The translations under genes were made by a program, and so were the position numbers. Shown here piece after piece: positions 32,536 to 42,563 of a stretch of DNA of 64,000 bases. Source of the stretch: Odontocerum albicorne (lineage: Eukaryota > Arthropoda > Insecta > Trichoptera > Odontoceridae); assembly GCA_949825065.1 (NCBI GenBank), contig OX463866.1, forward strand, positions 1,007,001-1,071,000, given 5' to 3'. The notes under the pieces are model-generated. The model made no database searches and was not told the DNA's origin. It saw nothing but the letters and a program-made list of their open reading frames with translations. The first letter of the stretch is position 1, and every line of letters starts with the position of its first letter.

Positions 32536-32895
32536 GACCACTTCCGTTTCCTAGTTGGTAAGACGCCTGGGTTCGATTCCAGCTGGAAACCAGAGTTTTT
32601 AGTCTAGTTTCCACTTACGACCTCATAAACATCGACGACCTCCGTGGCCTGGTGGAAAGACGTTTGTCTACCGATCCGGAGGTTGCGGGTTCGATCCCCG
32701 CTGGAACCCAGATTTAAAAAAAAAAAGGGATTCCAGAGTGGTATTCACTTAGGGCCCATTAAAAGAAGTTTCTGGTTGGTTGGAAGAGATTGCCACGTGG
32801 CAACAAACTCGCCAGAAAAGAAATAAAGAAAAAAAAACTTTCTGGTTGATTGGAAGAAATTGCCACATGGCAATAATCCCACAAGATTGTACTGT
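32536..32895 (+). mobile_element. Two SINE family 1 copies in tandem orientation
   Basis: A short copy at 32540-32632 (CCTAGTTGGTAAGACGCCTG, GGTTCGATTCC) is followed by a full one at 32636: GACCTCCGTGGCCTGGTGGA, CGGAGGTTGCGGGTTCGATC, CTGGAACCCAGA, poly-A, then the tail TTGGTTGGAAGAGATTGCCA. The tail segment itself is repeated once (32770-32895). Confidence 0.85.
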
Positions 32896-33083
32896 GTATA
32901 GTACACAAATATAGTGTTATACATGATTCGGTCAGACTATCGTCATCATTGCTAGGCCTCGTTGTCGAGGATTCCTTCGACGTTCCGACATCATTCTAGA
33001 TTTAGAAGGCGAAGCTATGCCGTGGAGTTTTGTTAATTACTTGATTAATGATGAATTGTTAATTACCATTATCAGTACTCGTC

Positions 33084-33292
33084 GGTAAGTAATACACATC
33101 GTGATTAAGAAAGAGACTGTCGGCCATAATCGGCTAACTTCGGCTTTGTAGAGTGTCGTCTCTGTCGCACGATTCGCTAACAGTCTCGCGACGGAACACG
33201 TGTATGAATGACAGAGACGACGCTCTACAAAGCCGAAGTTAGCCGATTATGGCCGACAGTATCTTTCTTGAGCCCGATGTGTATTACTTACC
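33084..33292. repeat. Near-perfect hairpin with ~80-bp arms
   Basis: The left arm starts CGGTAAGTAATACACATCG and contains GGCCATAATCGGCTAACTTC; the right arm is its inverse, ending CGATGTGTATTACTTACCG. The loop is about 45 bp. Could be a MITE or a folding RNA source. No coding capacity. Confidence 0.9.
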
Positions 33293-33321
33293 GCCGCGTA
33301 CTGTACGTACATCCTTGTATT

Positions 33322-33490
33322 ATAAAATGTTGAGTTTGATTTGCAAAAGGATGAAAATGATTTGAAAGAGTGAATTTGATCTGCAAAATAATGAGTTTGA
33401 TTTGCAAAAGGGTGAATTTGATTTGCAAAAAAATAAATTTGATTTACAAAAGGGTGAATTTGATCTGCAAAAGGGTGAATTTGAAATGCG
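33322..33490 (+). repeat. 21-bp minisatellite
   Basis: About eight copies of GAATTTGATTTGCAAAAGGG with single-base changes. Follows the hairpin by 30 bp. Confidence 0.9.
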
Positions 33491-33514
33491 AAACATGTAT
33501 TTAAAAAAAAAGTA

Positions 33515-33745
33515 AACGTAGAAAGTCATAGAAATCGTAGAAGTTGAATGAGAAGATGTTTATATGTGGAGGAGGCTTGGGACGTATATGTCGAGATAGA
33601 AAAGTTTGGCGCTCTGTTCCCTCGGCCTACCCTGACAGGGGTGTAATAAATAACTATGGGTTTATTGATGTCGATAATATAGGGCGAGCCCGGCCGCAAC
33701 ATCAGATGTGTTTTAGCCCACACCCTGAATTATATGGATAAAGGC
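33515..33745 (+). mobile_element. LINE group C flank, plus orientation
   Basis: Has AGAAATCGTAGAAGTTGAAT, GTCGAGATAGAAAAGTTTGG and CTACCCTGACAGGGG, the inverse of the usual order in minus-strand copies. The piece TATAGGGCGAGCCCGGCC also occurs (slightly changed) at 35.26 kb. Confidence 0.65.
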
Positions 33746-33870
33746 TGTGGATGTCGACACGATTACAGTGTGGGGTTTTCACAAGGATAAAAATGGGGAG
33801 AAACAGAGGGATGACGCACGTATCCACCCCATTCAAAAAGTTATAGGATCACAGAGGAGCATTTTTCTAA

Positions 33871-34366
33871 AGCCGAGGCCACACCAAAGTGCTTCGTTAC
33901 GTGACTCATATACTAGGTGACTTAATGCTTGGCCACACCAAAATGCTTCGCACAAATTCATTTGCCATTTGGGAGCGGTTAAGTCAACACACGATGCCAC
34001 TCTCAAAACTAACCAATTTCATTACAACTTACCTTATCTTTATTTACTTTCTGTGCAACTTCATTTCAAAGTGATTCTATTACAGGTACATTTTTGTATA
34101 ATTTGCTCGATGGGTTCCACAAAGGCTCCCTTTTATACACAGCTGTTATTAAAACTTCCGGCATCTTGTAAAATCACTTGGTGACACAATAAAATTAACC
34201 AACACGTCTGTTCCATAGGAGACTTATCGTCATGTAGTGTGGCGCGAAGCGTGCAGTGTGGCCATTGCGATAGTATGCGGTGCGTTGGTTCGCTAGGATA
34301 TGTCGCCTAACTCGCAGCTTAGCTTTAAGCACCAAGCGAGGCTTCTATCTGTGTGGCCGAGGCCTA
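33871..34366. mobile_element. Terminal-repeat MITE with GGCCACAC ends
   Basis: The left end AGCCGAGGCCACACCAAAGT and the inverted right end TTAGGCCTCGGCCACACAGA share GGCCACAC. An internal direct copy GCTTGGCCACACCAAAATGC follows the left end. The sequence 33885-34200 recurs at 58155-58493. Ends of this sort recall PIF/Harbinger-type elements; this is not proven. Confidence 0.7.
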
Positions 34367-34735
34367 AGTGAAGTGATCCACGCGTCCCGCGTGAGGAGGT
34401 GGCACTGTCCACCAGCTCTGCATGGACCACGGAGTCGTGACCGAGTTTGCTCCATATAGAGTTTTTATTTAGCGTGGTGACTGATCTCGCTCTCGCTACA
34501 TCACGCATTTAGGAGACCGACTGTAACGGCCTGCATGTGCAAGTAACATTTCGTAAGCGAGCCGAAATGTTTTCAATCTTTTGTGTATATACTATAGTTC
34601 ACCTGGTGGACTTATTGCTATGCAGCATTTTCTTCCAATCAACCAACTCGTCTTTTATATATAAAACTATTTTAATCCATGACAGATTTCATAAATAAGT
34701 ATAGGTTTATTGATAACAATATAGTATGTACATAA
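34367..34735. other. Intronic stretch with a SINE tail remnant
   Basis: 34605-34660 is an inverted SINE/LINE tail (ACTTATTGCTATGCAGCATT, CTTCCAATCAACC). The GC-rich part before it (34370-34550) is unexplained. Confidence 0.45.
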
Positions 34736-34736
34736 T

Positions 34737-35167
34737 ATTAGGTGTTAACATAAGTTGTGTCTGTTTTTTTTCCAAATTTAAAAATGAGCACCAAAAGTAA
34801 AACAAAATGGTAAAGGTTATACGTCATTCGAAAAGAAATTTTCTGCTCTACAAGATATTGTGTTTGCTTTTATGTTACATATATTATTTTATTTGATTAC
34901 AAGCCTTCAAAATGGAATGTCAAGTAGACAAAAGTGAGCATTTTCGACACCTCCTTCTGTTCGCGTTCAATCGTGGGAATAAAGCTGCCAAAGCTGCTTG
35001 CGATATTTGCGAAGTGTACGGTGAAGATGTTATGGATTAAAGGACAGCTCGTCTATTATTGACTAATTTGTTGTAATTTTTTTTTGTTATTGACTAATTT
35101 GTTGTATTTTTTTTTGTTGTGTCCTCTTGTTCTCTTCATTTGAAAAAAAAACGGACACAACTTATGT
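34737..35167 (+). mobile_element. Internally deleted mariner with both termini
   Basis: The left end GGTGTTAACATAAGTTGTGT and the right end ACGGACACAACTTATGTT are inverse to each other. The frame from the ATG at about 34912 reads MECQVDKSEHFRHLLLFAFN and continues to CEVYGEDVMD, then a stop. The sequence then jumps to the 3' untranslated part. About 800-900 bp of transposase are missing. This is a MITE-like derivative of the family at 11.2 kb. Confidence 0.9.
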
Positions 35168-35189
35168 TTACACTCAATACATTTAAATA

Positions 35190-35590
35190 TACTTCAAGAA
35201 CACATAAATTGTAGAGTCTGGACTCATCTAATAACATCCCCTGGGCCAAGATACACCCCACCAATATAGGGCGAGCCCAGCCACGGGGACACCAGATGTT
35301 TTTCAGCCCACACCCTATTTTCACGTATTTACCATCACGCCGTCTCCCTATCGGGGTAGGCAAAAAAAGAGAGCGACAGACTTTTATATCGCGACATACA
35401 TGATTCACATCTTCTACATCCATACACATTCTCATACAACTTCTACGATTTTCTACGTGTCCTTTCAGAATATCATTAACTTGATCCAACCATACTTTCT
35501 TTGATCTTCCTCACACGACTCCCACACACATTTGCACTTTATATCTGTTTTGTTAGTATTTCTTCATGCATTCGTTCCACATGCCCAAAC
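35190..35590 (-). mobile_element. LINE group C end and flank
   Basis: The minus frame contains MDQVNDILKGHVENRRSCMR, the ORF end of this family. CCATCACGCCGTCTCCCTAT and CATCCATACACATTCTCATA are the family marks. Confidence 0.75.
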
Positions 35591-35947
35591 ATGACGACCT
35601 CCGTGGCCTGGTGGTATAACACTTGTCTGCCGATCCGGAGGTTGCGGGTTTGATCCCCTCTGGAACCCAGATTTTTTTATTTATTTATTTAACACTTTTA
35701 TTGCAATACAATCTGGCGGGCTTATTGCCAGGTGGCAATCTCTTCCAACCAACCAGACAAAAGTAAATGAAGCAAGTTACGTGGTCGCATAAATCATTCA
35801 GATGACTATCCATCCCCACGAAATCCATAAACATATACGCGAGAACATGTTTTAAATAGGATTCCAGTCTGGTTAACACGTGGGGCCTATAAAAACAAAT
35901 TTCTGGCTGGTTGGAAGAGATTTCCACATGGCAATAAACTCACCAGG
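35591..35947. mobile_element. SINE family 1 head (+) with an inverted LINE B tail inserted
   Basis: 35588-35682 is a + strand SINE head (CTCCGTGGCCTGGTGGTATA, CGGAGGTTGCGGGTTTGATC). 35683-35870 is a minus-strand group B LINE tail with its ATTT run at the left. 35870-35947 is SINE body and tail again (+). The LINE tail therefore seems to have inserted into the SINE. Confidence 0.75.
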
Positions 35948-35949
35948 TT

Positions 35950-36140
35950 AAAAAAAAACCATCTCAGCGTACTTCAACTTACTTAACACATCAGTCTTAA
36001 GTTCACATTCTTATCACTTCATTCCGTATTCTGTTATACATTGTCACTCCATGTATTCTTCTCGATGCACGCATTTCTACAGTATTTATTCGGCTCCTAT
36101 CAGTATTTTTTCACGTCGACGTTTCACTTCCATTCATCAA
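35950..36140 (-). mobile_element. LINE group C tail
   Basis: Has CTTAACACATCAGTCTTAAG, CACTCCATGTATTCTTCTCG and CATTTCTACAG in family order. Confidence 0.65.
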
Positions 36141-36209
36141 AGTTATACATATTACCACATACAAAGTGTCTCAAAAAAATATACACATAACATAATTAAA
36201 ATGATTGAA

Positions 36210-36358
36210 AATTGAGTATTTATTACGCTGTAACATAACTTATATTACAACTGAGTATTTATTACGCTGTAACATAACTTATATTAAAATTGAGTATTTA
36301 TTACGCTGTAACATAACTTATATTAAAACTGAGTATTTGTTACGCTGTAACATACTTA
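36210..36358 (+). repeat. 39-bp tandem repeat, about four copies
   Basis: Unit TTGAGTATTTATTACGCTGT then AACATAACTTATATTAAAA. The length is 13 codons, so the open frame with EYLLRCNITYI repeats is an artefact. Confidence 0.9.
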
Positions 36359-36360
36359 CA

Positions 36361-36510
36361 GTTCACCGCCCCTCTTTTTTTACGTCGTCCTTTACTGTCC
36401 ATGTAGTGAGACTCTGGAATCAGTTACAAACCAATATAAGACTCGTTACGTCCTTGGCATGCTTTAAGAAGCGACTGAAAAAACTCTTAATTTCTAGTCA
36501 GTATAATAAC
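36361..36510 (+). mobile_element. LINE group B ORF end
   Basis: The frame reads VHRPSFFTSSFTVHVVRLWN then QLQTNIRLVTSLACFKKRLK, near identical to 30610-30730. Joined directly to the 39-bp repeat. Confidence 0.8.
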
Positions 36511-36529
36511 GTGTTTCAAACTTCAAATT

Positions 36530-36965
36530 AAAGAAGATAAACGTATTTGTTTTTTTTTCATTTGTCGCAAATGCTCTAATTGTGACTTTTCTGTCTGCAC
36601 TGCTGATAGCGTGGCATCACACACTTCACGGACCATCCTTTTTGTTATTTGGCCGCATTCTCTTTCAATGGTTGCTCTCAATTTATTAACTGTTGTAGGC
36701 TTTGTGCCATTTACTTTATTCTTGATGAGTTCATTAAAAAAAGTGTATCGGCGTGAGGTTTGGGGAGCGCGGTGGGTATTCAATGCTACATCTACACCCA
36801 ATCCATATGTTTAGCAAAGTTTCATCAAGATAGGCTCTCACATCATTACGACAGTAGTGGGGAGGTACACCATCTTACTGGAAATAAGAGCCCTCCTCAT
36901 CCCTTAACTCTTCACGAATATGCAGTATGACAAATTTCTGCATCAAGTTCAAGTAAACGGCACGA
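36530..36965 (-). pseudogene. Tc1/mariner-type transposase remnant (family T2)
   Basis: The minus strand reads IKNKVNGTKPTTVNKLRATI, then ERECGQITKRMVREVCDATL, then QLEHLRQ, the C-terminal part of a DDE transposase common in insects. The segment before it has stops (VPPHYCRNDVRAYL-like). Related sequence with SCDLTPLDYFLWG is at 58.5 kb and a similar one at 47.3 kb. Confidence 0.75.
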
Positions 36966-37007
36966 CAAAAAAATATGAATAAATTTTTTTGTAACACCCA
37001 TATATTA

Positions 37008-37772
37008 GGTGTTAACATAAGTTGTGTCCGTTTTTTTTTTTTCAATTTAAAAATGAGCACCGAAATGGTTAATGTTATAATTCAAACATTTTTCATCACC
37101 ATTTTCAAACCATTTTGCATCACCAGTAATGATGCAGTAAAGGAACCTTTGCTTGTGGCCATGCGTAGCTCGATGACGCGCGAGCAAACCAGCAGAAATT
37201 GTCGAACGTTGATTTTGTTGTTTTCACTCAAAACATGTGGAACCCAAGCGCCGAACTTCTGGACTTTTCCCGTTGACTTAAGATGGCGGTATACAGTCAT
37301 GTGACTACAATTCATCGGCTCAGCCAATTCTACGGTGGTTGGAATGGGATCTTCATGAATAATATGGTTTAAGCGGTCCTCATCGAAGTCCGCTGGTCGT
37401 CCGGAACGCTCCATGTCTTTCAGGTCGAAATTACCGTCTTTGAAACGCAAAACCATCGACGAGCTGTCCTTTTATTCATAGCATCTTCACCGTACACTTT
37501 GCAAATATCGCGATCAGCTTTGGCAGCTTTATTCCTTCGATTGAACGCGAACAGAAGGAGGTGTCGATAATGCTCACTTTCGTCTACTTGACATTCCATT
37601 TTGAAGACTTGTAATCAAATAAAATAATATATATGTAACGTAAAAGCAAACACAACATCTTGTAGAGCAGAACATTTTCTTTCGAATGACGTATAACCTT
37701 TACCATTTTGTTTTACTTTTGGTGCTCATTTTTAAATTGGAAAAAAAACGGACACAACTTATGTTAACTCCC
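37008..37772 (-). pseudogene. Mariner copy with two left ends, head to head
   Basis: The minus strand carries the N-terminal half of the transposase, from an initiator region at 37598 (MECQVDESEHYRHLLLFAFN) through DLKDMERSGRPADF, HMTVYRHLKSTGKVQKFGAW and RQFLLVCSRVIELRM, then TSKGSFTASLLVMQNG before it breaks off at about 37080. A frameshift splits it near 37455. The right boundary at 37768 is the normal left terminus (inverted). The left boundary at 37009 is also a left terminus (GGTGTTAACATAAGTTGTGT plus the AAAATGAGCACC stretch), so both ends are 5' ends. Confidence 0.88.
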
Positions 37773-38640
37773 AATAGATAGATGTACGTATAAATAAATA
37801 AGGTCCCGTGCCCAAGCTTTGCACCCAGTGGTATAGAGAAACTGAGTAAAGTATGGTTGGAAAAAAATGATTGGTATAGACTGCCATGTGGCAATAATCG
37901 TCCCAGGTTTTGTTTTGTACAGTAAAAGTGTCATAAATAAGTATTTCGTGTCCCGACGGTTCCGCAGGCCACAGTTTCCACGCTGCATTAGCCAAGGTAT
38001 ATACACAGTGCTGTACCAATTTAGCGGCTAAGGCTGCCCTTCACCGAGCCGCCGTCCGCTCCAAATATGGATCTACTCCCGGTAGCCGCGTGCACGGGCA
38101 CTGCGCACCGCGGCACGACACAGGTACTCGCCTAGCCTAGCCGTGTAGGGCGCTGTAACAAGTGTCTCTCTGTATGTATATATGTACAACCTTTATTAAT
38201 GCTCTGGTGATGTTTTTTTCATGAAGGCTTTCGATATGGAGGTTTGTTGAAGTCATTTCCGTTGTTAATTATCTCGTACTTCGTACCTTTTGTCATATAA
38301 AGTACTGCATTTATCTTAAACTTTGGACATATTTATGAGATGCGTGTCCTCCGACACGGCGCACATTGGGGCGAAACGCTCTAAATCATCTCAAAATTCA
38401 ATAACTCCGAAACCAATGAGGGTATCAATATAAAATTTGTTGTAAAAGTTGATAAATATATATTTTTTTATAATTTACTAAAATAACAATAAAAAACATA
38501 CTGAAAATATGAGTTTTAGTACGAGTACATTGAAAATACATTTTATAAACATTAATTTTTCACGTAATCTTCTCAAAAATAATAATAAAACAGCATTAGT
38601 CGTTTCTAACATACCGAAAATATAACAAAATACGCGGATT
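37773..38640. other. Intronic stretch, including a GC-rich block
   Basis: 37850-37935 has a degraded SINE tail (GCCATGTGGCAATAATC). 38020-38160 is CpG-rich without a recognisable gene. 38380-38640 is AT-rich. Confidence 0.45.
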
Positions 38641-38784
38641 ATTGAATATTGCAAGTCATATTTTTATTTTGTGTATTGTAATATATAATCATAAGAACAC
38701 TGTAAAACAGTTCAGATTTTACGACAGTGGTGTTGGGCGTGTACGATGCAGACGCGACATGCGACGCAAATGCATACATACATA

Positions 38785-38910
38785 CACATGCGACACAAAA
38801 AATATCCAAAATCACCACAAATGCGACACAAAAATATCCAAACCCATCACACACGCTACACAAAAATATCCAAAGCCACCGCACACATGCGACACAAAAA
38901 AATCAACTTA
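38785..38910 (+). repeat. About 33-bp tandem repeat, four copies
   Basis: Unit of type ATGCGACACAAAAATATCCA then AACCCATCACACAC. CGACACAAAA recurs in each copy. Confidence 0.85.
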
Positions 38911-38939
38911 CATAAATTATACTTCAGAAATTATAGCAC

Positions 38940-39475
38940 GGGTCCTGTGACTGTTCACAAATTTGCCCCAATACAACCTTGTAACGACGTTCAGTAATTT
39001 TAATTATTTTATCAACTTTAATATAAGCCTCGATTCTAATAAATAGCAAGTTATTTATGTAAATACATTACATAAAACTTAAAATAATGACAAATGAATA
39101 CATCTTGTTACAAATTAGCAAAAATGTGGCAGTTCGTTAAAATCAAATAATATTTGGTGACGTTTGTCAAAAGTCACTACGTTAGTCCGCATTGGCTAGG
39201 GATGGGGTATACGATAATTGGATTTTCGATATTTTTATACTTATGGTAAAATTAAATGTTCGTAATTAGTATTAATTCATAGTGGATCTTGGCCTATTTA
39301 AAGATAGATACAAATCATACAATACATTAGAAAGTCAGTATAATGAAAATTAAGAATTAAAACGTCAGTTTAGAGAAAAACAATTTTTCGAATTGTAAAA
39401 AGAAACGATTTTATCCCACCCCTTTGAGACATGACGTTTAAAACGTCGCAGGGCCCATCCTACATTTTCTGAAGT
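38940..39475 (-). repeat. Interspersed repeat R1, longest copy
   Basis: The part 38940-39190 is the inverse of 8970-9230. The part 39180-39475 matches 53271-53560 (TTAGTCCGCATTGGCTAGGG, TTCATAGTGGATCTTGGCC). The other two sites each hold half, so this copy defines the element. No coding region seen. Confidence 0.8.
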
Positions 39476-39800
39476 ATAATTTTCATATTGCGTATATCGG
39501 CCGCCCTGTATCACCTCCATTATATAGATGGCAGATTACTAGATTAGCCGCCGAAGGGCGCGCGCCAGTGCCTATCGCCAATCTAGATCTAGGCAGACCA
39601 TAACGGTATAACTAGACCGAACCCGTTATCTACCTGCCGCATCTGGCTGTCGAGACCTTGCTCCTATTTCGGACCGACGCATTTCCGATCTCCAAATGAT
39701 CATTGCGAATTTGCATGCAACAATCAGGCCGGATTCTCATTTGACCGCGGTCGTACCGCGCGAACTTCGCGATGGTAAAAAAAGACTTTAAAATCTAATT
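39476..39800. other. Unassigned GC-richer stretch
   Basis: Contains GCCGAAGGGCGCGCGCCAGT and TAGATCTAGGCAG. No gene or element named. It precedes a LINE and may be part of it. Confidence 0.4.
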
Positions 39801-40155
39801 TGACACACCGTCAACAAAATTCACGATACTATATCCTTCCTTCTAATGAGGAGTTATACATCATATACAAAGAGCCCAACATTATAAAATACATCAAAAT
39901 TGGGAGACTACGTTGGGCGGGGCATGTAGCAAGAATGGGACAAGAGAGAATGCCTAACAAGATACTCTTTTCCAAGCCCCAAGGAAGACGTAGCGTGGGT
40001 AGACCAAAGCTCAGGTGGATGGATGGGGTGCAGAGTGATACAAGCGTGATTGGCATCAGGGGCTGGAGGAATGCAGTCCGGGATAGGGGGGAATGGCAAC
40101 GACTGCTGGAGGAGGCCGGGGCCCACAATGGGCTGTAGTGCCATTGATTGATTGA
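39801..40155 (+). mobile_element. LINE group J ORF end
   Basis: The frame reads LYIIYKEPNIIKYIKIGRLR, then WAGHVARMGQERMPNKILFS, then GRPKLRWMDGVQSD, then DRGEWQRLLEEAGAHNGL and a stop at 40136. It is uninterrupted over 110 codons, so fairly young. The 3' end is the simple repeat GATTGATTGAT. Confidence 0.85.
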
Positions 40156-40194
40156 TATCCTTCCTTCCGTTTGTATTGTTTTACACTTTCGTTG

Positions 40195-40300
40195 TATACA
40201 GTTTTCGTCGTTGGCTGGGCCTCGTAGTCGAAAATACCCTCGCCACCTCCAACGTCAATTCAGTTGGAAACGATGCTGTGCCGTGGAATTTTCGTTACTT
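40195..40300 (+). repeat. Short interspersed repeat shared with 32.93-33.03 kb
   Basis: GGCCTCGTAGTCGA and GCTGTGCCGTGGAATTTT match GGCCTCGTTGTCGA and GCTATGCCGTGGAGTTTT at 32953-33030. Both also adjoin a SINE-type tail end. Possibly a SINE or LINE segment. Confidence 0.55.
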
Positions 40301-40431
40301 TCTTCTTTTTTTTCTCCTCTTTAAGTGAGTAAGTTGTTGTATACCATCAAACTCACCGGCCACACCGGTGTTCTACGACACATCGAAGTGAGACGATCGG
40401 AGCACACCGGAATGTTTTTTTTACTCTTTTT

Positions 40432-40562
40432 TTAAAGAATAGATATGACCGAAGTCATATGTATCCGTATACCCCGAATACTAGGCGGAAAAAAGACTGT
40501 GTCGTTCGAAGGGAGTAGCGGAGCGCAGTGTTTGATCCGGCGACCTTCCGCACAGAATGCAC
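40432..40562 (-). mobile_element. SINE family 2
   Basis: Minus strand: GCATTCTGTGCGGAAGGTCG and GGATCAAACACTGCGC (decayed B box), then GCCTAGTATTCGGGG and ACTTCGGTCATAT. Confidence 0.7.
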
Positions 40563-40618
40563 CTGTATACAGTACAACCGAGCGGGTTTGTCATGTGGCA
40601 ATCTCTTCCAACAAACCA

Positions 40619-40705
40619 AGCTCCCCTGAAGATGAGGTGAAGGCCTTGAAACCGGTGGGGTTATACCGTCATAAAAAAGTGGAATAAACAGTGTTTGATA
40701 AAAAT
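40619..40705 (+). mobile_element. Solo terminal repeat of the Penelope-like element
   Basis: CTCCCCTGAAGATGAGGTGA, CCTTGAAACCGGTGGGGTTA and AAAAAAGTGGAATAAACAGT match the right end of the 28-kb copy. It follows an inverted SINE/LINE tail remnant (CTCTTCCAACAAACCA). Confidence 0.8.
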
Positions 40706-40829
40706 AAATTACAAAACAAAAAAGGGGTTTAAAACGAATCTTACGTGAAAACTATACTGAAACCCTTTAAAAAAAATTGGGTGCTAACAGGAATTGAAGT
40801 AGGTCACGGAGGTCGTCATTTTGTGGATG

Positions 40830-41215
40830 GGAGACGTTTGTGCGTGTATTGGTTTGTTATGTATAAGCTGTTGTAGAAAAGGTTCAGAACAGATTTCTCC
40901 GTTGTCTCTACATGAGAGAGTATGGATATCACCCCTGGCTTTATCCAAGTGTCTTCTTACTGGGGATGCTGAGTTACAGATCATTAGAGAGTGGAAGACC
41001 TCTTCGATTGTGTGCCCACTTTTTTTGTTTGCTCAGGAGTAATTTAGTTCACCCATCCGTCCCGAACAGTCTTGGTTCGTATGTTCCGGATAATTATTTG
41101 AGACGACGCTCCCATAGATTGTTCTATCAACCTACGAGTATATGTCGAACCAACACGCCTTTGGAGATGCCGGTGGTAGGTAGAGCAATCAAATTTGTCC
41201 TCATATAGACGTGTT
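40830..41215 (+). mobile_element. LINE group F reverse-transcriptase end
   Basis: Frames give VQNRFLRCLYMREYGYHPW-like text (one frameshift), then LLGMLSYRSLESGRP and NSLGSYVPDNYLRRRSHRLF. It is similar in layout to group E (YRSLE, YVPNKYSRARNHPLF) but clearly diverged. Confidence 0.75.
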
Positions 41216-41580
41216 TCGTGTGGCGCTCAGCTCCTTCTTGAAATATCTCTTAAATTTAGTGTAATACATTTTGTTCTTATCAAATAAGTCTTAAAATGTT
41301 GAATTGTTTTATAAATATTTTTTTTGTCCTTATACAAATTAGGGAAACCTACAATATAATGTGCGAAGGACCTGAAAAAATACATTTATAAATGGAGCGT
41401 AAATCAAGGCAAATGTTTTAGCTACTCATAATAACTACACGATGCAGTTCGTTTGTGTGGCATTCAGACATATAATTTTTTTTATGTATTATATATTTTA
41501 TGTCCTGGGACGCAGAAAATCATCAGTTGCTCATCACTGTATTATACACTTACTTATATTTTTTTATCATCCAAAGGAAT
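41216..41580. other. AT-rich intronic stretch
   Basis: No element or exon recognised before the 25-bp array. Confidence 0.5.
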
Positions 41581-41581
41581 C

Positions 41582-42454
41582 GGGAGTGGAACAGATGGGT
41601 GTTTTAGGGAGTAGAACAGATGGGTGTTTTAGGGGGAAGAACAAATGGGTGTTTTAGGGAGTAGAACAGATGGGTGTTTTAGGGGGAAGAACAAATGGGT
41701 GTTTTAGGGAGTAGTACAGATGGGTGTTTTAGGGAGTAGAACAGATGGATGTTTAGGGAGTAGAATAGCAGGGTGGTTTAGGGAGTAGAATAGCTGGGTG
41801 GTTTAGGGAGTAGAACAGATGGGTGTTTTAGGGAGTAGAATATATGGATGTTTTAGGGAGTAGAACAGATAGTTGTTTTAGGGAGTAGAACGGATGGGTG
41901 TTTTAGGGAGTAGAACAGATGGGTGTTTTAGGGAGTAGAACAGATGGGTATTGTAGGGAGTAGAACGGATGGGTGGTTTAGGTAGTAGAACAGATGGGTT
42001 TTTTAGGGAGTAGAACAGATGGGTGTATTAGGGAGTAGAATAGCTGGGTGGTTTAGGGAGTAGAACAGATGGGTGTTTTAGGAAGTAGAACAAATGGGTG
42101 TTTTAGGGAGTAGAACAGCTGGATGGTTCAGGGAGTATAACAGATGGATGGTTCAGGGAGTATAACAGATGGGTGTTTTAGGTAGTAGAACAGATGGGTA
42201 TTGTATGAAGTAGAACGGATGGGTGGTTTAGGGAGTAGAACAGATGGGTGGTTTAGGGAGTAGAACAGCTGGATGGTTCAGGGAGTAGAACAGATGGGTG
42301 TTTTAGGGAGTAGAACAGATGGGTATTGTAGGGAGTAGAACAGATGGGTGGTTTAGGGAGTAGAACAGATCGGTGTTTTAGGGAGTAGAACAGATGGGTA
42401 TTGTAGGGAGTAGAACAGATGGGTGGTTTAGGGAGTAGAACAGAGAGGTGTTTT
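41582..42454 (+). repeat. 25-bp minisatellite, about 35 copies
   Basis: Unit GGGAGTAGAACAGATGGGTG then TTTTA, with many variants (GTGG, ATTG, GCTGG). G-rich on this strand. It ends about 110 bp before the putative 3' splice site at 42563. Confidence 0.95.
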
Positions 42455-42563
42455 GACCGCCCAGCAAAACCTTATATTAACCCCTAGAGATGTTTTTCAG
42501 CATTTAACCGATTAAAGGTTATATTACAAGATTGTTTAAAGACTTATTGTTTTCTGTTTCCAG

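Noticed and set aside
23994..32700. tRNA-like sequences with A and B boxes
   Set aside because: Each is followed by the same SINE body and tail, and the folds are imperfect; they are SINE heads and not tRNA genes.
39800..40138. Intact 112-codon plus-strand frame as a gene
   Set aside because: Motifs (RLRWAGHVARM, GRPKLRWMDGV) mark it as a LINE ORF end; no start or upstream exon.
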